From Clostridia bacterium (GTDB taxonomy: Bacteria; Bacillota; Clostridia; Lutisporales; Lutisporaceae), in the NCBI GenBank assembly GCA_035628995.1, contig DASPIR010000028.1:1-64000 (forward strand): a stretch of DNA of 64,000 nt, read 5' to 3'. Shown here piece by piece: positions 46,066-54,273 of the stretch. The position numbers and the translations under genes were made by a program. The notes below the pieces were generated by a model. It did no database searches and had not been told where the DNA came from. It saw nothing but the letters and a program-made list of their open reading frames with translations. Each line of letters opens with the position of its first letter. The stretch's first letter is position 1.

Positions 46066-46284
46066 AATAGGGAACTGAGAGACGGGAACCACTGAACACA
46101 CGGATGTTTCACGGATTCCTACGGAATAACACGGTTAATTTTATATAATATATTGCGACTTTAGAGAATATTTTAACTTACTTCATTATCGAATATTACT
46201 AGTGTTTCAGAGTATTTTTCCCGCCGTGTATTCAGTGGGTTCCCGTGTTTTTCCGAAGGAAATCCGTGGTATCCGTTCCCTATT
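46066..46284. repeat. inverted-repeat (MITE-like) element inside the ABC operon
   Basis: Outer arms AATAGGGAAC (46066-46075) and its complement GTTCCCTATT (46275-46284). Inside, CGGGAACCACTGAACACACGG near 46090 has an imperfect complement (CGTGTATTCAGTGGGTTCCCGTG near 46225). A CACGGATTcCTaCGGAAtAACACGG-type unit occurs near both arms. No ORF inside. The structure suggests an inserted non-coding repeat. Confidence 0.6.
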
Positions 46285-46301
46285 TACTAGTTCGTATTAT
46301 T

Positions 46302-47141
46302 CTACTGTTCCGACAGTATTGTTGCTTCCCCTATGAACTTATCTATTGAGCCGTCTTTCATTAATTTGTCCAATGTTTTATCTATAGCTTCCAGTAAATC
46401 GGCATTCCCCTTGTTCACAGCCACTGCGACTCCGTCTTCCTTGCCAAAGGTGATATCAGGAACAATCAGGTCCTGGTTCTGTTTCGCATATGCTGCAGCT
46501 ACTGGAGCTACTAATACGATTCCATCAATTTTATCGTTTTTCAACTCTAATACCAAATCTGTTATTTTACTTAAGGACTTTACTTCTGATGCTTCTATCT
46601 TTGTTTTCGCAATATCTTCCTGCACTGTTGATTTCTGAGCTCCGATCTTCAGTCCCTTCAGATCAGCAATTGTTTTTATTTTCTCGGCAGCGGCAGTCTT
46701 AATAAGCATCTTTTGTTCTGCTTGATAGTATGGAATAGAAAAGTCCACGCTCTGCTTTCTCTCTTCCTTAGGAACCATACCTGCAATTATGAAATCTATA
46801 TCGTCAGCTACCAACGCAGCCAATAGTCCATCAAACTTCATATCCTTTATCTCCAGCTGAACCCCCAGTTCTTCTGCCACTGCTTTTGCAATATCAATAT
46901 CAAAGCCTACGATTTCATCCTTACCATTGATTTCCTTGTGAAACTCATATGGTGGATAATCAGCTGACGTACCAAGCACTATTTTCCCTTTTGCCTTTAT
47001 TTGCTCCAATTTTCCTGCCACTTTTTGATCTTCAGCAGTCTTTGCATCACTGTCTGCTTTTGCGCTGCAGGCTGCAAGTGTGAACAGCATCACCAATACA
47101 AGGATTATTGAAGCTGCCTTTTTTACATTATTCTTTATCAT
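46302..47141 (-). CDS. polar amino acid ABC transporter substrate-binding lipoprotein
   Basis: 279 residues with a lipoprotein signal ending LAAC. The mature part has the SBP_bac_3 pattern: VLGTSADYPPYEF, GFDIDIAKAVAEELGV, the PYYQAEQKM region and a late GIVL segment. AAGGGGG precedes the ATG. It probably serves the permease and ATPase downstream. A 26-base perfect palindrome lies 50 bases upstream. Ligand not determined; cystine, glutamine or a related compound is possible. Confidence 0.92.
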   Translation of the reverse strand: MIKNNVKKAASIILVLVMLFTLAACSAKADSDAKTAEDQKVAGKLEQIKAKGKIVLGTSADYPPYEFHKEINGKDEIVGFDIDIAKAVAEELGVQLEIKDMKFDGLLAALVADDIDFIIAGMVPKEERKQSVDFSIPYYQAEQKMLIKTAAAEKIKTIADLKGLKIGAQKSTVQEDIAKTKIEASEVKSLSKITDLVLELKNDKIDGIVLVAPVAAAYAKQNQDLIVPDITFGKEDGVAVAVNKGNADLLEAIDKTLDKLMKDGSIDKFIGEATILSEQ

Positions 47142-47190
47142 TTTATTTCCCCCTTAATTAATTAAAAATATTAATAATAGTAATAATTTA

Positions 47191-47216
47191 TTATAAATAT
47201 GCATGCATATTTATAA
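47191..47216. promoter_or_regulatory. 26-base perfect palindrome, operator candidate
   Basis: TTATAAATATGCA followed immediately by its reverse complement. It lies 50 bases upstream of the binding-protein gene. Related TATGCATATA-type sequences occur at 47222 and near 48652, upstream of the LarA-like gene. Confidence 0.55.
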
Positions 47217-47244
47217 CTTTCTATGCATATATAGTCCACATTCT

Positions 47245-48540
47245 TCATTTCATATCATCCGCCCTAAGGTATAATGGCCTGGGCAGGGTGTTTGCACCGC
47301 ATGGCATGAAGTATGTCGTTATGCTGTCCCCCTTTAGCTGCCTGGCAATATCCAACGCTTCCATAACAGTGGCTGTCACCGTAATACTTGTATTTTTCAA
47401 CGTCTCGGGCTCCAGTGAGGATACCAGAATCACATTGAAATTTTCTGCGATCTCAGCAATCAAATATCCTGTATATTTCTCCACGGTATAAGCTTCTCTC
47501 AAAGCTCTTTCTCTACCGATGTTCTCGCTGAACTCTTCAATAATCCATTGTACTTCTTCGCCTCCAAAACCCTCAATGCATTCAGCCAGAAGTATAATCA
47601 CTCCACCTTCATTTACTGCTTCCTTTGCATTGATCAAAGCCTTTGAAGCCTGGTACAAATTTATATCCTTCGGGAATCCCCCAGCCGAAACCACAATCAT
47701 ATCAGCTTTTTCTTCTATGTAAGCGCTATCGATTTCATCCACCATTTGCCGCCCAGCTTCGTGGGCTTTTAAATAATCTCCTGCCACTGCCTTTCCTATA
47801 TTCCCATTCTCATCAATGATTACATTGAATAAGAAGCTAGGTTTAACAAAGGCAGCCGCCTCAAGCATATCCATATGCACAGGGTTGTTCAAAACATTTC
47901 CACACCGCACAAGAGGATTCGTACCCTCCCCTTTTTGAGGGTTAAGAGACAAGGAATGATTAGCCATAATGCTCTCGTATGCACTTATGCCCGGCAATAT
48001 GGACTTTTTTCCTCCTCCCCACCCGACCAAATCATGAAATACAATTGCTCCGGTCAAAATAATATGGTCGCTTTCCACAGCAATCTTGTTCACTATAACG
48101 GGGGTGCCGAAGCTCGTTGTGCCCAACCTTGTCAAGTTAGCTTCGTCCCTGCAGTTATGCTCAAGCACTTCAAAACGATGAGACAGTTTCTCTCCCAAAA
48201 GAGTCCTGTGCTCTTCCTGAGTCTGTGGTCTGTGAGAGCCGGTAGCACATAGGAAAGTAATGTTCTTATCTTCAATGCCTGCCTTATTCAGCTCTTCAAC
48301 TATATAAGGCAAATATGCGTCCATCTTCTGCCACGCACGGGTTGTATCAGATATTATTATACATACCTTCTCCGGCCGCTTGACAATATCCCTCAGCCTT
48401 TTACTTCCGATAGGATTCTCAAGGGCTTCCATAATGACCTGTTCTTCCGGCTTTATATCTACCATGCCTTTGCTCTGTATCAAACCAAGAAAACCGCCAT
48501 TTTGGAGCTCAATATTTACTTCTTCCCTGCCATATTTCAT
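47245..48540 (-). CDS. second LarA-family nickel-dependent racemase or epimerase
   Basis: 431 residues from the ATG at 48540; the longer GTG start at 48564 overlaps its own ribosome-binding site and the shorter form aligns with the first LarA-like protein. Key residues: His103 in ATGSHR, His169, Lys179 in GGGKKS, His195. Spacing from His169 to Lys179 (10) and Lys179 to His195 (16) is the same as in the first copy and in LarA. Neighbours are an amino-acid importer and an aminotransferase, so an amino-acid-derived 2-hydroxy acid is a plausible substrate. Confidence 0.85.
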   Translation of the reverse strand: MKYGREEVNIELQNGGFLGLIQSKGMVDIKPEEQVIMEALENPIGSKRLRDIVKRPEKVCIIISDTTRAWQKMDAYLPYIVEELNKAGIEDKNITFLCATGSHRPQTQEEHRTLLGEKLSHRFEVLEHNCRDEANLTRLGTTSFGTPVIVNKIAVESDHIILTGAIVFHDLVGWGGGKKSILPGISAYESIMANHSLSLNPQKGEGTNPLVRCGNVLNNPVHMDMLEAAAFVKPSFLFNVIIDENGNIGKAVAGDYLKAHEAGRQMVDEIDSAYIEEKADMIVVSAGGFPKDINLYQASKALINAKEAVNEGGVIILLAECIEGFGGEEVQWIIEEFSENIGRERALREAYTVEKYTGYLIAEIAENFNVILVSSLEPETLKNTSITVTATVMEALDIARQLKGDSITTYFMPCGANTLPRPLYLRADDMK

Positions 48541-48749
48541 CTTTATTGCTTCCAGCTTTACCACCCCCTTTGTCAGTGCAGTTGCGATTATTCACAATAT
48601 GCATTAAACAGACCTTAAACACACATTTTTATTCACAATTTAAACTCTCATAATGCATATATATAATATATAATGTATATTTATGCTTGTCAATAATAAC
48701 TTTCATGGTTTTCACCCGAGCAAACCTCTCATATACATAGCAGGCAAAA

Positions 48750-48790
48750 AGAATAAAAGGACTGCATTCAAAAAGAATACAGCGCTTTTT
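48750..48790 (-). terminator. intrinsic terminator after the RQC-domain gene
   Basis: Minus-strand GCGCTGTATTC / GAATGCAGTCC with a 5-base loop, then TTTTATTC, next to the stop codon at 48798. Confidence 0.8.
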
Positions 48791-48797
48791 AACCTTT

Positions 48798-49226
48798 TTA
48801 TACTGCATCAGGCAAAGAATCCGGCTGCCCCGTCAAATCCAGCATCAGCCTGCTTATATCTATAATTTTGATGTTTGATTCAAAAACCTCCTTCAACCTA
48901 TCGCTGAACTCACTATCCTTCTCATCCAAGAACTGTTTCGCGGCTTGGTCCAGATGAAGCAAGGGATAAAGAAACCCATCCGTCAGCCTGTTATTTTTTA
49001 TTTGCAGGACTTTGCTTTCTATCAGCTCATCATACATTGCTTCTACACTGCTCCTGCTCAGCAAGCCTAACAAATTATAATAACCCCACAAGGATTTCTT
49101 GTTCAGCATATATAAAACTTTTTTCTGCTTGGAACCTCGGAGCAGACTGATGAAAAATGCCTTTCCCCTCTCGCCGTTCAGTTCGGATACAAGAGACAGC
49201 AATATGTATTTATAGAATTCATCCAC
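48798..49226 (-). CDS. stand-alone RQC (RecQ C-terminal) domain-like protein under LexA control
   Basis: 142 residues, GTG start 8 bases after AAGGAGGG. The stretch FFISLLRGSKQKKVLY, then LWGYYNLLGLLSR, EAMYDELIESKVLQI and YPLLHLDQAAKQFL follows the RQC winged-helix pattern of RecQ helicases (L-RG-x(5)-y/VYG-x-x-LS-x(6)-LI-x-x-G-l, YP-L-LT-x-A). No helicase domain is present in or near the gene. A LexA box overlaps the transcription start region, so it is probably induced by DNA damage. A DNA-end or structure-binding repair accessory is the natural guess. Family assignment is from pattern only. Confidence 0.65.
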   Translation of the reverse strand: MDEFYKYILLSLVSELNGERGKAFFISLLRGSKQKKVLYMLNKKSLWGYYNLLGLLSRSSVEAMYDELIESKVLQIKNNRLTDGFLYPLLHLDQAAKQFLDEKDSEFSDRLKEVFESNIKIIDISRLMLDLTGQPDSLPDAV

Positions 49227-49245
49227 TATTTACCCCTCCTTTTAC

Positions 49246-49293
49246 GAACATATGTTCTTATACACAATATACCATATATGTAATTTTTGTCAA
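49246..49293 (-). promoter_or_regulatory. promoter with LexA (SOS) box before the RQC-domain gene
   Basis: TTGACA (49288-49293), 16-base spacer, TATATT (49266-49271) on the minus strand. GAACATATGTTC at 49246-49257 matches the Bacillota LexA/DinR consensus GAAC-N4-GTTC exactly and sits at about +2 to +14, where bound LexA would block transcription. Confidence 0.88.
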
Positions 49294-49324
49294 TATATAC
49301 TAATTAATTTTTTTATATAACGAC

Positions 49325-49368
49325 AAAAAGCACTGCATTTTCTTATCAAATGCAGTGCTTTATATAAG
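49325..49368 (-). terminator. intrinsic terminator after the DUF368 gene
   Basis: Minus-strand AAAGCACTGCATTT / AAATGCAGTGCTTT with a loop of about 8 bases, followed by TTGTCG; AT flanks make it usable in both directions. Confidence 0.85.
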
Positions 49369-49382
49369 TTGCTTTAATTATT

Positions 49383-50189
49383 CTATTCTTCTTTCATATA
49401 GTTGCTTAAAGTAAGGGACAAGTAAAATCCTGCAGCAAAAATGAATATGCTGATCAAATATTTGGAACTGAAGGCCACCCCTGGGAATATTGCTATAATT
49501 GAGCCCATTACAAAACCCAGCACGGCATAATATGTATATCCGTAAATTCTCTTGAAAAGCAGGCTTATCAGCTTGGCAAACAAAATAATGCTCACTACAA
49601 ATCCAATTCCAACAGGCACAAGAACTGCCAGATCAATATCTGCAATTCCTTCAAGTACTACTTGATATGCTCCGATATACATCAGCACAAATGAGGCACT
49701 TATACCAGGCACTATTGTCCCGATGCCTATGATGGCACCGTATGCAGCAAGATGCAGTATCCCCGGCTTTACCTCCGGATTAATATTAATACCACCATTC
49801 TCCAGCGCTATGGCCAGTAAAGTCACACCAAATGCGATAATGCAAGGTATTATATAAACCCTTTTGAAGCCTTTCTTGTTAGCTTGTTTAAGTACAGAGG
49901 GAAGTGTTCCAATCATGAGCCCTATAAAAAGGTACTTAACCTGTACATCATAGTAACGAAAAAGATATTTCATAATCCTGCTGAAAGCAAGTACTCCAAC
50001 GGCACCCCCAAGAGCTAAGGGAAAAAAGAAAACTACTTTTTTTCTAAAATCCTTAAAAACATTTGCGATGGCATCTGTTATTTTTTCATATATTCCGAAT
50101 ATTACCGCAAGAGCCCCCCCGCTTACGCCAGGGGCAACTGCTCCAATACCTATAAATAATCCTTTAATAAAATCAGATAAAAATCTCAT
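49383..50189 (-). CDS. DUF368-family membrane protein (PopT-type undecaprenyl-phosphate translocase)
   Basis: About 268 residues from MRFLSDFIKG, with eight or so membrane segments. IGAVAPGVSGGALAVIFGIYE near the N-terminus and IGIGTIVPGISASFVLMYIG in the second half are the paired DUF368 motifs. DUF368 proteins were recently linked to recycling of the undecaprenyl-phosphate carrier across the membrane. A TATAAT box at 50244-50249 puts the transcript start near 50237, which argues against longer frames; the start at 50228 is an alternative. No strong ribosome-binding site helps decide. Confidence 0.85.
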   Translation of the reverse strand: MRFLSDFIKGLFIGIGAVAPGVSGGALAVIFGIYEKITDAIANVFKDFRKKVVFFFPLALGGAVGVLAFSRIMKYLFRYYDVQVKYLFIGLMIGTLPSVLKQANKKGFKRVYIIPCIIAFGVTLLAIALENGGININPEVKPGILHLAAYGAIIGIGTIVPGISASFVLMYIGAYQVVLEGIADIDLAVLVPVGIGFVVSIILFAKLISLLFKRIYGYTYYAVLGFVMGSIIAIFPGVAFSSKYLISIFIFAAGFYLSLTLSNYMKEE

Positions 50190-50261
50190 TGTTGTCTCAC
50201 TCGCCTTTACGCTTTTACTTTTATCCATCAGCTTTCTTAGCATATTATAACATAGAAGTAT

Positions 50262-50298
50262 AAAAAAATACTGCATCTAATTTAGAATGCAGTATTCC
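50262..50298 (-). terminator. intrinsic terminator after the nitroreductase gene
   Basis: Minus-strand AATACTGCATTCTAA / TTAGATGCAGTATT followed by TTTTTATA. It lies against the promoter of the DUF368 gene, which has a TATAAT box just downstream. Confidence 0.82.
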
Positions 50299-50303
50299 GC
50301 ATA

Positions 50304-50825
50304 TTATTTATACGATTCATTAAACACAAAATCTTCAAGAGGCAATCTTAGTTCGTCATGTCTATCCGGTGATTCAGCAGCTCCAGCAGCATAGCCCATG
50401 GCTAGAATATTAAACGGCTCAACGTTCTCAGGGATATTAAACTCCTTCTTGAGTACCTCTGGATTAAAATGACATATCCACAGTGTTCCCAAGGCCAACT
50501 CTGTAGCTTCAAGCATCATATGATCAGTCACAATAGCAGCATCTATGTCAGCTATATCTTTTTTATCATAATGCCTTTTCCAAGAGATATTATGATCTGC
50601 ACACACTATGATAGCCAAGGGAGCCCCATATACATTGGCTGCTTTTTTCAGTCTTTCCAAACCTGACGCTTCCCGAACGACAATCAGTCTGTGGGGCTGC
50701 CTATTAGCTCCTGTAGGTGCTACCCTTCCCGCCTCCAATATTTTCAAAAGCTTTTCTTCCTCAACCATCTTTGGTTGGTAGCTCCTTACAAAGTATCTTT
50801 TTTTCGCAAGCTGTAAGAAATCCAT
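50304..50825 (-). CDS. nitroreductase-family protein
   Basis: 173 residues from the ATG at 50825 (AAGGAAGG upstream). The pattern RYFVRSYQP, EAGRVAPTGANRQPHR and later GTLWICHF and GYAAG is that of small FMN-dependent nitroreductases. It binds FMN and uses NAD(P)H. The natural substrate is unknown. It is one gene with its own terminator, separate from ptsH upstream. Confidence 0.9.
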   Translation of the reverse strand: MDFLQLAKKRYFVRSYQPKMVEEEKLLKILEAGRVAPTGANRQPHRLIVVREASGLERLKKAANVYGAPLAIIVCADHNISWKRHYDKKDIADIDAAIVTDHMMLEATELALGTLWICHFNPEVLKKEFNIPENVEPFNILAMGYAAGAAESPDRHDELRLPLEDFVFNESYK

Positions 50826-50884
50826 ATAATACACCTTCCTTAACAGATATCCTTTTATACTATTTTACCCCATTGCCATTCAGA

Positions 50885-50927
50885 ACAAAAGCACCACATC
50901 TCGAAAAGGCAGTGCTTTTGTTCTATA
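50885..50927 (-). terminator. intrinsic terminator after ptsH
   Basis: Minus-strand AACAAAAGCACTGCC / GGTGCTTTTGTT with internal mismatches, TTCTGAA following. Ends the mtl-pts operon. Confidence 0.8.
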
Positions 50928-50933
50928 TTTCTG

Positions 50934-51197
50934 TTATTCGTTAAATTTCAGTTGAATTAGTTCCACAAGCTTGCTTACAGCTTCTTCTTCGTCAGGTCCC
51001 TGCGCTGAAATTGTAATTTCTGTTCCTTTGGATATACCCAGGGACAACACAGCCAGTATTGATTTTGCGTTAACCTGTTTTTCCCCTTTCTGTACCATCA
51101 GTTCAGATTTGAATTTCGCTGCCATATTGACGAATATTGATGCTGGTCTTGCATGCAGTCCGGTTTCATTTATTATTGTAACCTTCTCTGATTTCAT
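50934..51197 (-). CDS. ptsH: PTS phosphocarrier protein HPr
   Basis: 87 residues, start after GGGAGG. His15 in GLHARPAS is the phosphorylation site for sugar transport; Ser46 in NAKSILAVLSLG is the HPr kinase site used in Bacillota carbon catabolite control. It lies 13 bases after ptsI. Finding ptsH and ptsI at the end of a mannitol-type operon rather than alone is notable, and the order ptsI then ptsH is the reverse of the usual one. Confidence 0.95.
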   Translation of the reverse strand: MKSEKVTIINETGLHARPASIFVNMAAKFKSELMVQKGEKQVNAKSILAVLSLGISKGTEITISAQGPDEEEAVSKLVELIQLKFNE

Positions 51198-51210
51198 GTT
51201 TTCACCCTCC

Positions 51211-52947
51211 CTAAACGAGTTCGACATTAAGCTGCTTTAAAATCTCTCGTGAATACTCCAGCACCTCTTCCGGTGTTTCCATGGCAAGTGCATGCTCTGC
51301 AATTACTTCAGCCTTTTCGCAACTGATTTTCCTTACGATATTTTTAATCACCGGTATTGATACAGCACTCATACTGAACTCGTCAAGTCCAAGTCCAAGG
51401 AGTATGACGCATGCCTCAATGCTCCCTGCCATCTCCCCGCACATTCCGGTAAACTTACCATGCTTGTGGGATTCATCTATAACATTCTTTATGAGCCTCA
51501 GTATTCCCGGATGCAGCGGTTGATACAGCTTTGACACCTTCGGATTCATCCTGTCTACTGCCAATGAATATTGACACAAGTCGTTGGTTCCTATGCTGAA
51601 AAAATCCACCTCTTTAGCAATTACATCCGCCGTCATGGCAGCCGATGGTATTTCTACCATTATACCAACCTTTATATTTTCATCAAATCTTATGTTCTCA
51701 CTTCTTAGCTCAGTCTTGGCCTCCTCAAGCACTTTCTTTGCTTCCCTTACTTCCCCAACCCCAGAAATCATAGGAAACATGATAAGAATATTACCTGATA
51801 TGCTCGCTCTAAGTATGGCTCTAAGCTGTGTTTTGAAAATATCCTTCCTCTCCAGGCAGATTCTAATAGCTCTCCACCCCAGGAACGGATTCATTTCTTC
51901 AGGCAGCGGAAGATAGCTCAGTTTCTTATCTCCCCCTATATCCAGAGTTCTTATTATAATAGGCTTGCCTTCAAGTCCAACCGCAGCCTTTCTGTATTCA
52001 TCGTACTGCTCCTCCTCAGTGGGAAGAGCATTCCTGTTCATATATAAAAATTCAGTTCGGAAAAGCCCGACTCCATCTCCTCCATTTGTTCTGACACTGT
52101 CAATGTCCTCTGGAGTCCCGATGTTGCCAGCAATTTCTACTCTTCTTCCATCAATGGTGACCGCAGGTAAATAAGCCTGGTTTTCAAGGTTCTCCCTATA
52201 TTCTCTATATTCTCTGATTTTCTGTTTGTATTCAGCTTGCTGCTCATTGTCAGGGTTTATTATTACCAAACCTTCAAGACCGTCAATTATTACATAATCG
52301 CCGTCGCTGATTTTCCTGCTAATATCCCCCATTCCGAGAACCGCCGGGATTCCCAGACTTCTTGCCATTATTGCAGTATGTGAGGTGCCGCCCCCTATAT
52401 CAGTTGTAAAACCCAGTACAAGGTGCTTGTTCATCAATGCTGTGTCAGAGGGTGTAAGGTCATGGGCCACTACAATAACCGGGGCTCCTATCCCACTCAA
52501 ACCCTGTAAGGATACCCCTGCAATATTTCTTATCAGTCTGCTGCTTATATCCTTAATATCGGCAGCTCTTTCCCTCATATAAGCATCCTCTATATTCTCG
52601 AATATCGAAATATAAAAATCTGCAGTCTTCAAGACGGCATATGCAGCATTTGCCAGATCGGTTTTTATTGCTGTCTTGATAGCGTCAACAAACTCAGGAT
52701 CCTCCAGCATCATCATATGTGCCTCGAATATTTGGGCTTTTCCCTCATCAAGCTCTGCAGCAACCCTCACCTTAAGCTCTTCAAGCTGTGCTTTGCTATT
52801 CCTTATTCCCTCATCCAGCCTGTTCAATTCAACCGTTATAGACTCTGCTGATATGCTTGCCTTATCTATCTCAGCCTGTTCATTCTTATATACATAAGCT
52901 CTTCCGGCTGCAATTCCTTCCGAACCGGCAATACCCTTATATATCAC
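51211..52947 (-). CDS. ptsI: PTS enzyme I (phosphoenolpyruvate-protein phosphotransferase)
   Basis: 578 residues, GTG start after GGAGGG. His190 in GGGTSHTAIMARSLG is the phosphorylated residue. The C-terminal PEP-binding domain has RTEFLYMNR, GWRAIRICL, FSIGTNDLCQYSL and GMCGEMAG. It phosphorylates HPr, which feeds the mtl EIIA and EIICB proteins of the same operon. Downstream of the MDR dehydrogenase gene by 51 bases. Confidence 0.95.
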   Translation of the reverse strand: MIYKGIAGSEGIAAGRAYVYKNEQAEIDKASISAESITVELNRLDEGIRNSKAQLEELKVRVAAELDEGKAQIFEAHMMMLEDPEFVDAIKTAIKTDLANAAYAVLKTADFYISIFENIEDAYMRERAADIKDISSRLIRNIAGVSLQGLSGIGAPVIVVAHDLTPSDTALMNKHLVLGFTTDIGGGTSHTAIMARSLGIPAVLGMGDISRKISDGDYVIIDGLEGLVIINPDNEQQAEYKQKIREYREYRENLENQAYLPAVTIDGRRVEIAGNIGTPEDIDSVRTNGGDGVGLFRTEFLYMNRNALPTEEEQYDEYRKAAVGLEGKPIIIRTLDIGGDKKLSYLPLPEEMNPFLGWRAIRICLERKDIFKTQLRAILRASISGNILIMFPMISGVGEVREAKKVLEEAKTELRSENIRFDENIKVGIMVEIPSAAMTADVIAKEVDFFSIGTNDLCQYSLAVDRMNPKVSKLYQPLHPGILRLIKNVIDESHKHGKFTGMCGEMAGSIEACVILLGLGLDEFSMSAVSIPVIKNIVRKISCEKAEVIAEHALAMETPEEVLEYSREILKQLNVELV

Positions 52948-52998
52948 GGATATCCCTCCAAACTTTTTTTCAGTATTGGACTAAAACATAACCGCTTC

Positions 52999-54255
52999 TT
53001 ATTTCCAGTTTTCAAGCAGATATCTCTCGGCTTCGGCGCACCATAGGCCTTTATTTCGGTTTACTATTTCTGCGAGCTTTGTAAAATGAGGGTTGTCTTT
53101 ACCCTTTTTTTCAAAATCGTTAATAGCTGTCAGCTCCATTTCAATATGAGTGTATATGAGCTTTTTCCCCCCCGGAATCTTTGGCAGGTTCAGGACTGTA
53201 TCGGCAACTGAGTCCAAGCCTCCAATATGCGTAACCATTACAGCGGGGTTTATAAACTTCTTCTCTGTAAGCTTCAAGGATTCTATAAGATCCTCTGTGT
53301 TCCCCCCTGTAGTGCCCATTACATGAGTAGAGGCATAGTGTATATTGTAAAGGTTCAATTCTGCTGAAAGGTCCGTATTTGTCGGTCCGGCAAAGAAATT
53401 CAAGCAGCCATCCCTGGCAAGAATACTGTCTCCTTGCTCAAAAACAGCCTTCACAGGTGCAAAGACAAGTACATCGTCATACCCCACTCCACCGGTCAAT
53501 GATTTAAGATAGCCAGTGACATCAGCAATTTTCGCAGTATTTACAAACATCAGCTCTACACCGCAATTTTGTGCTTCCTCTTGTGTAAATATTTTTTTTG
53601 CCCGCTCTATTCTGTCATCGTCTATATCCGTCACAACTAAAAGGCCAGGCCTTCTATCACAATGCAGCGCGTAGTCTACAGCCCCCAGCCCCATTGGTCC
53701 GGCTGCTGCCAGCAATGCCATCCTGCCGCCTTCAGCTATTCCCATCTTGTGTACATAATTGCCCATATCTGTATGGTAATTTGCATGAAAAGCGCCAATT
53801 ATACAGGACATGGGTTCTGCCAAGGATGCCTCATAATAGGTTTCTCCCTCATAGTTCAGCAGACAGCCTATCTCCATGACCTCCTGCGGTATGATGTTAT
53901 ATGTGGCATCTCCTCCGAAATACATATAAGAGTAGCCCGGAGACCACATTGTTCCTTTGTAGTTCAAAGCAGGCTGCTGTGCAAATTTGCTTCCTTCTTT
54001 GAATTTATTCTTCCATTTGGAACCGACTTTGATTATATTGCCGGAAAATTCGTGTCCCACAATTATCGGGTTCTCCGAAACGTCCTTCGGTACCCTTTTA
54101 TGTTTTTTTCCCAATATCGCAGCCTTGTACGTCGACATGCAAACACTATCAGAAATTATCTCTACAAGTATTTCATCTTCCTTTATTTCCGGCAGCTCGA
54201 AAGTTTCCAACCGCAAATCGTTTTCTCCATATAATCTTACTGCTCTTGTTTTCAT
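52999..54255 (-). CDS. zinc-type MDR dehydrogenase, sorbose-phosphate-reductase-like
   Basis: 418 residues from the ATG at 54255 (GGAGG upstream). Zinc-ligand segments SVCMSTYKAAI and VGHEFSG fit the MDR family; the nucleotide site is AAAGPMGLGAVDYAL. It resembles L-sorbose-1-phosphate reductase-type dehydrogenases that interconvert ketose and hexitol phosphates. In this mannitol-type PTS operon without mtlD, it is the only candidate to oxidise the imported hexitol phosphate. Oxidation at C2 of mannitol 1-phosphate would give fructose 1-phosphate, the substrate of the kinase gene beside it. Confidence 0.82.
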   Translation of the reverse strand: MKTRAVRLYGENDLRLETFELPEIKEDEILVEIISDSVCMSTYKAAILGKKHKRVPKDVSENPIIVGHEFSGNIIKVGSKWKNKFKEGSKFAQQPALNYKGTMWSPGYSYMYFGGDATYNIIPQEVMEIGCLLNYEGETYYEASLAEPMSCIIGAFHANYHTDMGNYVHKMGIAEGGRMALLAAAGPMGLGAVDYALHCDRRPGLLVVTDIDDDRIERAKKIFTQEEAQNCGVELMFVNTAKIADVTGYLKSLTGGVGYDDVLVFAPVKAVFEQGDSILARDGCLNFFAGPTNTDLSAELNLYNIHYASTHVMGTTGGNTEDLIESLKLTEKKFINPAVMVTHIGGLDSVADTVLNLPKIPGGKKLIYTHIEMELTAINDFEKKGKDNPHFTKLAEIVNRNKGLWCAEAERYLLENWK

Positions 54256-54273
54256 ATACGTGACCTCCAAACG

